59,020 nt of DNA from a virus. The notes under the pieces were generated by a model. The model ran no database searches. It saw only the letters and a list, made by a program, of their open reading frames with translations, and had not been told where the DNA came from. Shown here in pieces: positions 1 through 7,967 of the stretch; the first letter of the stretch is position 1, and each line of letters opens with the position of its first letter. The stretch is taken from positions 1 to 59,020 of IMG/VR virus record IMGVR_UViG_3300025168_000094; one strand, written 5' to 3'. The translations under genes were made by a program, and so were the position numbers.

Positions 1-255
1 AGAGCGTTTAGCAGCTTGGAGTTCGGACTCCCTTCTTTTCTGGAGTGCTTCAAGCTGTTCTATCTTAATTTTGTTTAATTCTTTGGCTTTCTCGTCACTA
101 TCACTCTTGGCTTCAATGATCTTTTTCTGCCTTTCGAGAACGTCGTTCATTCTTTCTTGCGCGGCAATTTCTTCAGCCAAACCATCAGTCGAAGAGGTAC
201 CACCCCCGGCAACTTGATTGATTGCATCCATTAATTGCTTGATAGTTATAGCCAT
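1..255 (-). CDS. Tail tape measure protein, N-terminal fragment
   Basis: The reading frame begins at an ATG at 255 and runs off the left edge, giving 85 residues. The start MAITIKQLMDAINQ is followed by a Gly-Gly-Gly linker and then a long charged stretch rich in Glu, Lys, Gln and Leu without proline, as expected of a coiled coil. An AAGGAC ribosome-binding site lies upstream. The call rests mainly on position: it follows sheath, tube and the tail-chaperone pair, which is where long-tailed phages carry the tape measure protein that sets tail length. The visible part cannot exclude another coiled-coil tail protein, such as a baseplate hub component. The gene is truncated by the window, so its length is unknown. 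Confidence 0.6.
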   Translation of the reverse strand, partial: MAITIKQLMDAINQVAGGGTSSTDGLAEEIAAQERMNDVLERQKKIIEAKSDSDEKAKELNKIKIEQLEALQKRRESELQAAKRS

Positions 256-305
256 GCGTAAAAGTCCTTACTCTTTAATTAGTTTATATAAAAAAAGACA
301 GGGGT

Positions 306-548
306 TTAACCCTGTCCATATTTTTTAGCGTATGATGGTGGCGGTGTTGGATTGTTTGTAGACGTTAGAGTTTGCGAACTTTTATTGGAATTACTCGCAG
401 TATCCATTGCCTCTTTTTCCGCCTCAAGTTGCCTTATAAGCCTGTCAACAAACCATTTCCTGAGACCGATCGGAAGATTGTAGGCTTCCGAAAAAGACCA
501 ACCTCCTGAGTATTTTAAAAAGAAGAACTGTTCGTAAACGTTCTCCAT
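306..548 (-). CDS. Small tail assembly chaperone-like protein (gp51-like position)
   Basis: An 80-residue protein starting MENVYEQFFFLKYSGGW, with a central AEAYNLPIG-like segment (SEAYNLPIGLRKWFVDRL) and a hydrophilic Ser/Thr/Pro/Asn tail. Short proteins with a LPI-x-x-R-x-W-F motif sit just before tape measure genes in many myophages and act as tail assembly chaperones or hub-assembly factors. The ATG lies 4 bases after the stop of the upstream gp26-like gene and has no strong ribosome-binding site. The same frame is open for 48 more codons upstream, overlapping that gene, and the residues just before the Met (FFGLTPEY) look like a natural continuation of the protein. It may therefore be made partly or wholly by ribosomal frameshifting from the upstream gene. 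Function is inferred from motif and position. Confidence 0.6.
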   Translation of the reverse strand: MENVYEQFFFLKYSGGWSFSEAYNLPIGLRKWFVDRLIRQLEAEKEAMDTASNSNKSSQTLTSTNNPTPPPSYAKKYGQG

Positions 549-573
549 GTACTCAGGCGTCAGGCCAAAAAAA
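546..573 (-). promoter_or_regulatory. Candidate programmed frameshift site
   Basis: On the coding strand a run of seven T residues (567-573) reads GAC TTT TTT TGG, six codons before the stop of the gp26-like gene (553-555). A +1 or -2 slip here would enter the frame of the small protein at 306-548 and give ...DFFGLTPEYMENVYEQ. Tail chaperone pairs between tube and tape measure genes are a classic place for such slips. No obvious downstream pseudoknot was identified. Confidence 0.4.
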
Positions 574-1413
574 GTCCGCAGATAACGGAACCTCCATATC
601 TGACTCGTAGTCGCATTCTTTACAATCAAAGTGCTGGGACATATCAAGGTTGGGGTTCGTAAGTCTGTACGCTTCTCTAAGATGCCTTGCATCGATAGAA
701 GGAATGTTGTTTACAGTATAATCAATGGCCTCTGCAGTAGAGTTGCCGTTGACTGAAACTAGCATGTTTGTCAACTGTCTGGTAACAGTTCTTTCATACC
801 GATTCTTTGTCTTTCTATCGCTCTCAATACCATCCATAAGGTATTTTTCATCACTTCCGGTTAATAGCCTGAATGTGACTTCAAGTTGTGTTCTCGGCAG
901 TGTTGTGCTGAAGGTGCCGTCCTCGTTCAGAGTGACTTCTAAAGAATTCAGAGAGGTTTCGGTATGACCTATCTCGTTTAAGTCGAAGGTGTGCTCTTGA
1001 ACCGTAGTACAACTGGGACAAGTAACCTTGGTGTTATAGTCGCTTCCATATGCAGCAATTCGAGTAGCTACAATGATAGCGTTTCTATCACCAACTAAGA
1101 TAGACGATGGATTAACGCGCTTATCAACGATTAAGCTGTCAATCACTCTTTCTAAGGCAACACCTTTCTTAAGCAAACTGCGTGAGGTAAGCATATCTTC
1201 CTCTTTGGCAGTCATCTGTTTAATCTCTATGGTATCACAACCGTAGAGGGGGTGGTTCTGGGGGTAATATTTACCACCAGAAGGCAATGCAACAAATTCT
1301 GTAGGGATTACAAAGGAGAAATCCCCTGTTCCCACTTGTTGTGAAGTTAAATTTGGAGACCCGTTATCTTGTTGCATGGGCGGGCCCCCAATACGATCAC
1401 TGTTTCTAGACAA
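553..1413 (-). CDS. T4 gp26-like baseplate hub / tail chaperone protein
   Basis: A 286-residue protein. It has a LPSGGKYY motif (residues 43-50), typical of the T4 baseplate protein family containing gp26. It also has four cysteines in two pairs, CPSC at 132-135 and CKEC at 264-267, which probably bind zinc. It lies directly between the tail tube gene and the tape measure, the slot of the long form of tail assembly chaperones, so it may combine both family assignments. The start chosen is a TTG at 1413, because GAGGTG lies 4 bases upstream; the first ATG (1377) follows a G/C run with no ribosome-binding site. A T7 slippery run near its end may fuse it to the next protein. Exact role is inferred from family and order. 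Confidence 0.7.
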   Translation of the reverse strand: MSRNSDRIGGPPMQQDNGSPNLTSQQVGTGDFSFVIPTEFVALPSGGKYYPQNHPLYGCDTIEIKQMTAKEEDMLTSRSLLKKGVALERVIDSLIVDKRVNPSSILVGDRNAIIVATRIAAYGSDYNTKVTCPSCTTVQEHTFDLNEIGHTETSLNSLEVTLNEDGTFSTTLPRTQLEVTFRLLTGSDEKYLMDGIESDRKTKNRYERTVTRQLTNMLVSVNGNSTAEAIDYTVNNIPSIDARHLREAYRLTNPNLDMSQHFDCKECDYESDMEVPLSADFFWPDA

Positions 1414-1448
1414 TATACACCTCTTTTTTCTAGATATGTCTTATTATA

Positions 1449-2039
1449 TCACGACTGGAAGAAAGTTGTACCCTCGGAACCAGCAGTAGCTCTAGAAACT
1501 CCGTCAAGAGTCTCCACGCGAGCCCAATCATAGCGTAATTCGAGTGTCATTTCTACCAAGTCATCAGTTCCATATGCCAAATCGCCATACTTCACAGATG
1601 TGATGAAACCATTCCAAAGAGTCCACTTTTCAATCTCAGCACCGTCGCCATCAATTTGAGAGATGTAAACAGTACCAAGAGCACCAGCAGCCTTAGACTT
1701 CGACATGGTGCCGAGAGAGTTAGGGTTGGATGGTGGGTTGTAGCCGGATAAGTTAATGATATCAGAAAGAGTTGCAGTCATATCTGGATCGCGGGGATCA
1801 ACCAAAGTTAAGGAAATGGCATCCCAGCTAACGGCTCCTGGGTAGTAGAACTTGTGGTTCAAGTATTGGTGTTCGGCAGTCTCGATAGTGAAGGAAGGCT
1901 TGTTAACAGTCTTTGCGTACCAAAGAAGGGAACCTCCTTGGGGCGCACTGATTCCAGTGAACTCTACCTTAAATCGAAATTGTCTTTTTGGATCTTTGAG
2001 GGCATTTCCCTCACCGAAATTGTCTGACCAGAATGGCAT
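1449..2039 (-). CDS. gp19: Tail tube protein, gp19-like
   Basis: A 196-residue protein that forms the inner tail tube through which DNA passes. The start MPFWSDNFGEG and the block DPKRQFRFKVEF followed by WYAKTVNKPSF are hallmarks of marine T4-like tube proteins, and the C-terminal part (VEMTLELRYDWARVE) is the conserved closing strand of the gp19 fold. Size fits the family (T4 gp19 is about 163 residues). It lies just after the sheath gene and before the tail-chaperone pair, the conserved order. An AAGGAG site precedes the ATG, and an ACTATTTA element lies about 25 bases upstream of it, suggesting its own late transcript in addition to read-through from the sheath gene. Confidence 0.92.
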   Translation of the reverse strand: MPFWSDNFGEGNALKDPKRQFRFKVEFTGISAPQGGSLLWYAKTVNKPSFTIETAEHQYLNHKFYYPGAVSWDAISLTLVDPRDPDMTATLSDIINLSGYNPPSNPNSLGTMSKSKAAGALGTVYISQIDGDGAEIEKWTLWNGFITSVKYGDLAYGTDDLVEMTLELRYDWARVETLDGVSRATAGSEGTTFFQS

Positions 2040-2064
2040 CTTTTAGAACTCCTTGTTATATTTT

Positions 2065-2072
2065 TAAATAGT
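2065..2072 (-). promoter_or_regulatory. ACTATTTA element upstream of tail tube gene
   Basis: The coding-strand octamer ACTATTTA sits in the 46-base gap after the sheath gene, about 25 bases before the tube start codon. It is one of eight copies (one imperfect) found in gaps before structural genes. A late promoter or an mRNA processing site are both possible; no -35-like box is clear. Confidence 0.4.
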
Positions 2073-2085
2073 GTGTTAGTTTGTT

Positions 2086-5079
2086 TTAGTCATCAAATGA
2101 TGCGCCAGTAGATGCGATTACGAAGTCAATTGCAATGAATTCGATTGATCTAGCAGGCTTAACCATAATCTTGGCGTAAAGAATGTTCTGATCGACAAGA
2201 TCTGGCGTTGTTGTACTCTCGTCAAGAATCAATCGGTAATCAGCGATACCGAAGTTGCTCTTAACGTTAGCGAGGAAGGGCTCAACAAGTCCCTTGAAGC
2301 GGTTCCAGGTTGTTTGAACGTTTTGTTCGAACAAGATGCTGGAAGAGATAATCGAGATTTGCTTCTTAAGGTAGATAACCAATCTGCGTACGTTGATTCG
2401 ATCAAGTGCGGAGGTGGATTCCTGAAGAGTCTTCTGACCGAAGACCACGATCCCAGTACTTGGGAAGGAAGCAATTGGGTTAATACCCGCATCGTAAAGT
2501 GTATCTCTTTCCTTAGATGTAAGTTTCTCGGTCACGTTTGTGACTGGGATACCAGCAGCACCGTCAGAGAGACCACCGCGGTTGAAACCAGCAGGTGCGA
2601 ACCAGAGTTGAGACTTACGCTCAGAAGAGGCAAGAACACCCATCATGGCGACTGTAGGTGGAACCCAAACCAACTGGCTTGTGTTATCATCGCGAGTCTG
2701 GACCCATGGGTAGAAGGTGGCGCCGTAAGAGGAGTCAATCTTTCTATCGCTAAGGGCAGTAGCTGCAGCTTGTGGGGTGGTTGCAACACGGCTTGATTTG
2801 TCAGAGTAGTAAATCTCGTGTGAGGGGAGGTACACATCTGGCAGGTCAATAAGGGCCATTGCATCAGCGCGGCTTTCACAAACATCAATCATGTGTTCTG
2901 TGAGAGTGTCTTGAGTCACACCGGGAGCAGCTAAGAGGTTCATGTCGACTTGTTCTGGATCTGCAACCGAATCGATTGCTCTCTTCAGAGAGTAGAAGAT
3001 CGAGTTGTTTTCGTTGTTCGAAGAAGCGGACATACCCTTGTTGTATAACGGATCGGGAAGCTTGATATCGAATCCATCGAATCCACCCCAGAAAGGAGCG
3101 GTGAAACTGTCGTAACCCAAGTCGAGAAGTGTCTTGTATGTTCCGCCTGCAGTCACAGAGGATTCGTCATTTCTTGAACCAGAGCGATAGAACACTACAG
3201 CAGATGTTGTGCTTGGGCGAACAACATCATCAAGAGTCATAACATATCCAAACCCGTCAATACCTGACGAAGCCGAGACAGTTGGATCGTAGTTGTCACC
3301 AACACCATTCTCAAGAAGACGGTTAACCATCTTTGTACTCAGATCGAATCTGTTTGTAGCAGCAGTTCTAGTGGTAGAAATACCGAAGGATGCTTTTGTG
3401 ACATCAGACAGACCACCATCAGAGGAGGACAGTCTCAAACGAATGTCTGGGTATCTTAATGCAATTTGGCGGTTACCACCACCGGTGTCTAAAGTGAAAG
3501 TACTTGCAGAAAGTGCCTGGGAGTATCTTCCGTCCATACCAGCGTTGGTAAGTACAAGATATTTACCAGCCACTGTGCCGTCAGTTGTAGAGGCACCATC
3601 AGCATTAACATTAATCGCTGGAACGTCGCTTAATTTGGGAGGTCCGTAGTAACCGAATGGAAGAAGAAGGGCGTCAGTGGCGCCGGCTTCAACATCGGAG
3701 TTCATTTCAACGTAAACAAACTTAGAGTTGTTGGGGTACTCACCATATTCTTTGATTCTTCTTTCAGTAGCACTGAACTTCTTAAATTTGTCACCAATCT
3801 TGCGAGCAAGGAAGTTGGGCGACGAAGGATCAAGAGTACAGTTGTCAAATCTTTCAATTACTTGAATAGCGTTGTCAGAATCGGACATTGCTCTGATAAC
3901 TACAGAGAACGTACCATAGTCAGTTACACTGTTGTTAGACTGACGGATGGAAGTAATCATAACCTTGGCGTTCTTGTTTAACCACTCGCCATGGCCGCGG
4001 CCGCGGAGACGGAACAGTTTTTGCGCCTTATCTTGAGGATGGAAGTCAGTCGCTTCACCTAAGTCTTGACCGACAAACCAGCCGGCGGTTGCTTCTCGGG
4101 ACGCGGTGCCCTTGAGGTTAGCTAAAGTGCTTGAAGTCGAGCCGCTGTTCGCGATGACGCCAATGAAACCAAGCATTTTTTGACTGAAGTTGTTAGAAAC
4201 TGTGTCGCGGGTTTCTTGGTCGTATGTTTCACCAAGCCAGTAACTGTTAATGGAAGACGATGGGTAAAACTCATTAACACCTGTAGTAAGTTGTGGGTTT
4301 GTACTCAGAACCTTACGGATGTAGTTTTGGGAGTTGTCATTAAGACTAACATTGAAACTACCGGTTGCAGCTTTAGAACCAATGACAAGTTTGAAGTTAC
4401 CGTTGGCATCGGACTCAACCAAAGTACCAGCGGCATGTGTAGCGGTGGTGGGGTTGGTTGGAACTGCAGTCGCACCAACGCTACCGGATGTTGCGTAGGC
4501 GCCTTGCAATTTAACAGAACCGCTGTCGCAGTAAATGATTGCTGCCAACGATGCCGTTGGTGGTGTACGACCATCGCCTGTACCACCTTCATCGACCGGA
4601 CTACCGTCTGTCTTGTAAGTGGCCTCGGTAAGAATGTTTACCATAGAAGACGAGGGGATGATGAAAAGACCGTATGCTCCACCTTCAAGAGTTTGAGACA
4701 AGCTTTGGTCGGTCTTCCAACCTGCTTTGGCAGCATCTGTGCCATTATTGTTTGTATCTTGGTGTCCTAATACTCGGACATAGGTTAATGGGGCAACATT
4801 AGAGCGTAAGAACGCCTTAGCTGCGTAGATACCATACATCGGGGATTGGTAGTTACCATCGCGGTATACATCACCGCTGCCGCCGCCGGCTACTGTGTCA
4901 CCGAAGTTCTGCACGAATTCAGAGTAGGAGCTGACTTTGACTGGCTCCATGGCGATGCCTCGCTGGGCGCGTCCGACCACTACTGGGCCAATAGCATCTG
5001 CTGATTTTGGTACGAAGGAGTTATCAATTTCATTGATGAAGACTCCTGGTGAAACAAATTTAAAATTCTTAACTGACAT
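2086..5079 (-). CDS. gp18: Contractile tail sheath protein, gp18-like
   Basis: A 997-residue sheath protein that polymerises around the tail tube and contracts during infection. The N-terminus (KFVSPGVFINEID, then AIGPVVVGRAQRG) and the C-terminal 150 residues (INVRRLVIYLKKQI, RFKGLVEPFLANVKS, KIMVKPARSIEFIAIDF) are the conserved sheath core. It is about 340 residues longer than T4 gp18 (659). The extra length lies in the N-terminal half and middle as variable, Ser/Thr/Gly-rich sequence, consistent with extra surface domains on the outside of the tail. I saw no intein motifs that would explain the length. Codon use is C-rich at third positions compared with neighbouring small genes, as expected for a highly expressed structural protein. 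Confidence 0.95.
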   Translation of the reverse strand: MSVKNFKFVSPGVFINEIDNSFVPKSADAIGPVVVGRAQRGIAMEPVKVSSYSEFVQNFGDTVAGGGSGDVYRDGNYQSPMYGIYAAKAFLRSNVAPLTYVRVLGHQDTNNNGTDAAKAGWKTDQSLSQTLEGGAYGLFIIPSSSMVNILTEATYKTDGSPVDEGGTGDGRTPPTASLAAIIYCDSGSVKLQGAYATSGSVGATAVPTNPTTATHAAGTLVESDANGNFKLVIGSKAATGSFNVSLNDNSQNYIRKVLSTNPQLTTGVNEFYPSSSINSYWLGETYDQETRDTVSNNFSQKMLGFIGVIANSGSTSSTLANLKGTASREATAGWFVGQDLGEATDFHPQDKAQKLFRLRGRGHGEWLNKNAKVMITSIRQSNNSVTDYGTFSVVIRAMSDSDNAIQVIERFDNCTLDPSSPNFLARKIGDKFKKFSATERRIKEYGEYPNNSKFVYVEMNSDVEAGATDALLLPFGYYGPPKLSDVPAINVNADGASTTDGTVAGKYLVLTNAGMDGRYSQALSASTFTLDTGGGNRQIALRYPDIRLRLSSSDGGLSDVTKASFGISTTRTAATNRFDLSTKMVNRLLENGVGDNYDPTVSASSGIDGFGYVMTLDDVVRPSTTSAVVFYRSGSRNDESSVTAGGTYKTLLDLGYDSFTAPFWGGFDGFDIKLPDPLYNKGMSASSNNENNSIFYSLKRAIDSVADPEQVDMNLLAAPGVTQDTLTEHMIDVCESRADAMALIDLPDVYLPSHEIYYSDKSSRVATTPQAAATALSDRKIDSSYGATFYPWVQTRDDNTSQLVWVPPTVAMMGVLASSERKSQLWFAPAGFNRGGLSDGAAGIPVTNVTEKLTSKERDTLYDAGINPIASFPSTGIVVFGQKTLQESTSALDRINVRRLVIYLKKQISIISSSILFEQNVQTTWNRFKGLVEPFLANVKSNFGIADYRLILDESTTTPDLVDQNILYAKIMVKPARSIEFIAIDFVIASTGASFDD

Positions 5080-5133
5080 TGTTGTACTTCCTTTTAGGTA
5101 TAAATTTGTCTTAAAGACTTGTTTATCATTATT

Positions 5134-5141
5134 TAAATAGT
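5134..5141 (-). promoter_or_regulatory. ACTATTTA element upstream of sheath gene
   Basis: The coding-strand octamer ACTATTTA lies in the 117-base gap before the sheath gene, 54 bases from the start codon. Just upstream on the coding strand is a small hairpin (ATCCT-TTTG-AGGAT), and downstream is the palindrome GTCTTTAAGAC, so the leader may be structured. The rest of the gap shows no gene. Confidence 0.4.
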
Positions 5142-5196
5142 ATTTCTATCCTCAAAAGGATGAAGAGAAATGATAAAATGCGGTTGAGTTCCTGAT

Positions 5197-6072
5197 TTAA
5201 TCGTCAAAAAAGGAAGGGTTACCAGGAACTGCGGCTTGTTCCCTAGGATAAGTCACAACTACAAAGTTTTCATCCATCCTCACAAGTTGACGATCGTCAT
5301 TTTCGCCTTCGCCGATTAAGTAGCCTAAAACACGTATTGTGATGTCGGTAGAATACATTCTGTTGTCTTCATTCAACTCAGCGGCATTGTTGTTGTGTGT
5401 GAAGTCCTGTTCTATAAAGGCTTCGTATATATGGCCGTTTCGTCTCATCAGGAAGGAGTTGATTTGGCCCGTTCTAGTCATAAACGGTTGCATCAGGGAG
5501 TTCATTTGCTGTTGGTACTCGGTTTTGATTGAGATCTTGTAATCCAAGTTTACATATACGGGTATTGGTATGGATAAAGTCTGAATAACAACCTGATGAT
5601 TTATCCTTGGATAGTGTTTTTGAAGTACTTCCGTAGTGAAGGAACGTGTGCCGGTGGCAACAGCAAAATTTCTTGTCTTATCTTGCTTGACTCTCTTCGC
5701 TATAACAAGGCGACCGGTACGGCCGTCTTTCTTATCTGAGAATACTTGTGCTTGAAAGCCACCCTTTCGTGAGGGGTCTTTCACAATCCCAGTCCTTTCA
5801 ACGCTGATAGTAGGTAAGATTATGGCGCCATCAGCGTCTCTTAACGACTGATCTTCTTTAACTTGGAATGATCTTTCTGGTGTTTGCCAGAATATAGGCA
5901 CCCGAGTAAAGCCTGCATTTGTTTTGGCACTAAGATTCAAATCTTCTTTTAGCCAAGACATGATAGAGTAGTCAATTGACTCAATAGTAGAAGATAGCAT
6001 ACCCACTTCCTGAAGTGAAAAGTTATTCTGAGTGGGTGGTAACTGTGCGAAGTCAAAATCATCAGGTAGCAT
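5197..6072 (-). CDS. gp15: Tail sheath stabiliser / completion protein, gp15-like
   Basis: A protein of about 291 residues that caps the head-proximal end of tail and sheath and joins it to the neck. The T4 gp15 family pattern is visible: RVPIFWQTPERSF near the start, ILPTISVERTGI, then IPIPVYVNLDYKISIKTEYQ and the C-terminal DITIRVLGYLIGEGE segment. It sits between sheath and gp14-like genes as in T4. I chose the ATG at 6072 because GAGG lies 8 bases upstream; a longer frame begins with TTG at 6117 but has no ribosome-binding site. The chosen start overlaps the end of the gp14-like gene by 11 bases, indicating translational coupling. Confidence 0.85.
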   Translation of the reverse strand: MLPDDFDFAQLPPTQNNFSLQEVGMLSSTIESIDYSIMSWLKEDLNLSAKTNAGFTRVPIFWQTPERSFQVKEDQSLRDADGAIILPTISVERTGIVKDPSRKGGFQAQVFSDKKDGRTGRLVIAKRVKQDKTRNFAVATGTRSFTTEVLQKHYPRINHQVVIQTLSIPIPVYVNLDYKISIKTEYQQQMNSLMQPFMTRTGQINSFLMRRNGHIYEAFIEQDFTHNNNAAELNEDNRMYSTDITIRVLGYLIGEGENDDRQLVRMDENFVVVTYPREQAAVPGNPSFFDD

Positions 6073-6550
6073 CGAATTGTCCTCTTCTTGCGCGCTTACA
6101 TGTCGCATTAATCTCAAAAGTTTCGTCGACTTGGCCGAAAAGTTTGCGTGGCTTAGATAATTTAACTATCTCGTAATAAACTTTACCATACAAAATAAAA
6201 TCACCTTGCCTTACAAACACATCTTGATCTTCTGTTAGCCTTCTCTTATGAAAATAGACGTTGATAATGGAGTCCGAGTCAGTTCCAACACCTGAAAGGT
6301 ATGAAGTAGTCTCTTCCTCAACGTTAACAAGCGCATAAACACGGATGGGGGGTAAATAAGTCTTCTCTACGGCCTCTCCATACATGTCATGGAAGTCAGT
6401 TCTCTCCATATCAATAGGATAGTAAAGGATTTGTTGGCCTATTACCTTCTCAATAAGCTCATCATTGATTTGCTTAACTAAGTCTCTTTCTTTTTTACCT
6501 AAAAACAGCGGTGGTGGTGGTGTTTCCGGTCTTTCCCATTCGTCTGACAT
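6062..6550 (-). CDS. gp14: Neck protein, gp14-like
   Basis: A 162-residue head-tail connector protein. After a proline-rich start (RPETPPPPLFLGKKE) come LVKQINDELIEKVIGQQILYYP-type helical and strand segments, typical of the N-terminus of gp14 in marine T4-like phages. A C-terminal part (VFVRQGDFILYGKVYYEIV) looks like a small beta-barrel connector fold. It lies between the gp13-like and gp15-like genes with a 5-base gap upstream and a short overlap downstream, the conserved neck operon. T4 gp14 is longer (256 residues), so this is a short version. Order and motif agree, and the assignment is fairly secure. Confidence 0.78.
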   Translation of the reverse strand: MSDEWERPETPPPPLFLGKKERDLVKQINDELIEKVIGQQILYYPIDMERTDFHDMYGEAVEKTYLPPIRVYALVNVEEETTSYLSGVGTDSDSIINVYFHKRRLTEDQDVFVRQGDFILYGKVYYEIVKLSKPRKLFGQVDETFEINATCKRARRGQFDAT

Positions 6551-6555
6551 TTAAA

Positions 6556-7830
6556 TCACCCCACAAAAATTGGTAACGGAGAGTTCTTGAATATATTCTG
6601 AGTAGCATCGGCTGTTTCCGAATCGTACTTGACAAGCTCTTTGTATTCGACTTCCTTCAACATCTCCATTAACTTATCTTTTAATTGTTGTTGTTCGTCT
6701 TTAGCTTGTGATAACAGTTCACTATGATTAAGTGTAACACTCTCGCCAGGAATCGGCAATGTTGTGAACTTACCGCGGATTTGACCCAACATCTCCTTGC
6801 AGAGTGCCAAGCCATACTTGCGGATCCACTGTTTGCCAATTGCGTTGATGTTTTCGTAGGGTATGTTATCGAATGGTAGAGTATTGATGTTGTTTACACC
6901 GTCTACACCGTCATCATATCCCTCATTAGAGGTGAAAACGTCCTGATCGTCAACATAAAACCTAAACCACATTCTGTCGATGGTATTGAATCCATATTCA
7001 CCGGGATAAGGGTAAAGTCTCAACTTATTATCGATAATCTCATATGAATAATGTGAAGATCTGGTATACAGCGAATCTTCGTACATTATAGCTTGTAATT
7101 TGTTTTGCCATGTTGGAATAATCTCAAATGTAGAGTCATCGGCAAACTGTCCGTATGTCGAAGAGTTGCCAACCACATTAATGCCACCATAATATCCAAA
7201 GAATCTCCACATTGCGCGCGGAGTCTTGTAAAAAACCTTATTTACTATGATTCTCTTGTTACCAACCTTGCCGCTAAACGGTACTGCATTTCCAAATTCA
7301 TCTTCGCCTGAAGCGCTGGCGGCTTCAATGATACTTTGAAGATCGTAATCTTGTTTTCCGTCAATAGCTTTAAACGACGCAGAGTATTGTGGTTGTGTAC
7401 CCCCATAACCGCCCATAGAAGCCATTGTGTCGCCGATTCGCTTGGCTTGCTGGACCTGGACTCTAGGAAACTTAAGATTGGCGTTAGCGGTGCCTCCAGT
7501 CATGTCTCCATGATGGTCGAATGTACCTGTAACGTTACCAAGTGCGTTGGAAAGAACGTTTTTACCCTGATGTAGATTAACAATGTAAGAATATTCTAAT
7601 ACTGCTTCTTCATAGGCTGCATAAACGTTTGATGGAGTAAGTTCGATGTCTACAACATCGCCACCCAGTTTCTTATATGTATATGCTACTTGTTCCGAGG
7701 CACCACTGAGGAAGGCCGCGGATGCGGTATACATCCCAAAAGGCACTGCTGAAGCGACTTCTGTTGTTGAGCCGGTAGATGTCAGAATGATTGCGCTTGT
7801 TTGAGATTGTGGGGATAAATTTGTTGGCAT
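6556..7830 (-). CDS. gp13: Neck protein, gp13-like
   Basis: A 424-residue neck protein that, with gp14, forms the platform under the portal to which the finished tail attaches. The family features visible are the aromatic MYEDSLYTRSSHYSYEI region and the DNKLRLYPYP motif. There is also a C-terminal helical segment (GKQWIRKYGLALCKEMLGQIRGKF) followed by a charged coiled coil. It is longer than T4 gp13 (309), with extra Ala/Ser/Gly-rich sequence near the N-terminus. AAGGAA lies 8 bases before the ATG, and an ACTATTTA element is 18 bases upstream. A strong terminator follows the preceding gene, so this gene probably heads a transcript of neck and tail genes. Confidence 0.85.
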   Translation of the reverse strand: MPTNLSPQSQTSAIILTSTGSTTEVASAVPFGMYTASAAFLSGASEQVAYTYKKLGGDVVDIELTPSNVYAAYEEAVLEYSYIVNLHQGKNVLSNALGNVTGTFDHHGDMTGGTANANLKFPRVQVQQAKRIGDTMASMGGYGGTQPQYSASFKAIDGKQDYDLQSIIEAASASGEDEFGNAVPFSGKVGNKRIIVNKVFYKTPRAMWRFFGYYGGINVVGNSSTYGQFADDSTFEIIPTWQNKLQAIMYEDSLYTRSSHYSYEIIDNKLRLYPYPGEYGFNTIDRMWFRFYVDDQDVFTSNEGYDDGVDGVNNINTLPFDNIPYENINAIGKQWIRKYGLALCKEMLGQIRGKFTTLPIPGESVTLNHSELLSQAKDEQQQLKDKLMEMLKEVEYKELVKYDSETADATQNIFKNSPLPIFVG

Positions 7831-7848
7831 TTGTAAAGTTCCTTAAAT

Positions 7849-7856
7849 TAAATAGT
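7849..7856 (-). promoter_or_regulatory. ACTATTTA element upstream of gp13-like gene
   Basis: The coding-strand octamer ACTATTTA lies 18 bases before the gp13-like start codon and about 50 bases after a strong terminator. This is the expected place for a promoter restarting transcription of the neck-tail operon. It is close to the ribosome-binding site, so the transcript would have a very short leader if this is a promoter. Confidence 0.45.
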
Positions 7857-7906
7857 AAACAGGCGATCAATGACCTCTTTAAAAATTCGGTATGACTAAA
7901 CTAAAT

Positions 7907-7941
7907 GAAAAAAACCCCCGATCCTTGAAGGAAAGGGGGTA
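7907..7941 (-). terminator. Rho-independent terminator after the 7968-8537 gene
   Basis: On the coding strand a CCCCC arm, an inner TCCTT/AGGA pairing and a GGGGG arm are followed directly by seven T residues. It lies between the small virion protein gene and the gp13-like gene, so it ends the short transcript that begins near 8670. Confidence 0.88.
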
Positions 7942-7967
7942 ATTTTATTACTATGTTAGGTTGTCAA

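Noticed and set aside
549-692. Upstream extension of the small tail-chaperone frame as an independent start at 692
   Set aside because: It would overlap the gp26-like gene by about 140 bases, and the translation before FFGLTPEY is not convincing. A frameshift or the ATG at 548 explains the gene better.
2086-5079. Intein in the long sheath gene
   Set aside because: No Cys/Ser start with the internal TxxH block or terminal HN-C motif was visible, and the extra sequence is spread out and beta-like.
5100-5190. Eleven-codon leader peptide before the sheath gene
   Set aside because: An ATG follows the ACTATTTA element, but there is no ribosome-binding site and no sign of coding character.
7941-7967. 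TTGACA near the end of the 7968-8537 gene as a promoter
   Set aside because: A TTGACA occurs at its stop codon, but no -10 box is found at the right spacing and a terminator follows immediately.
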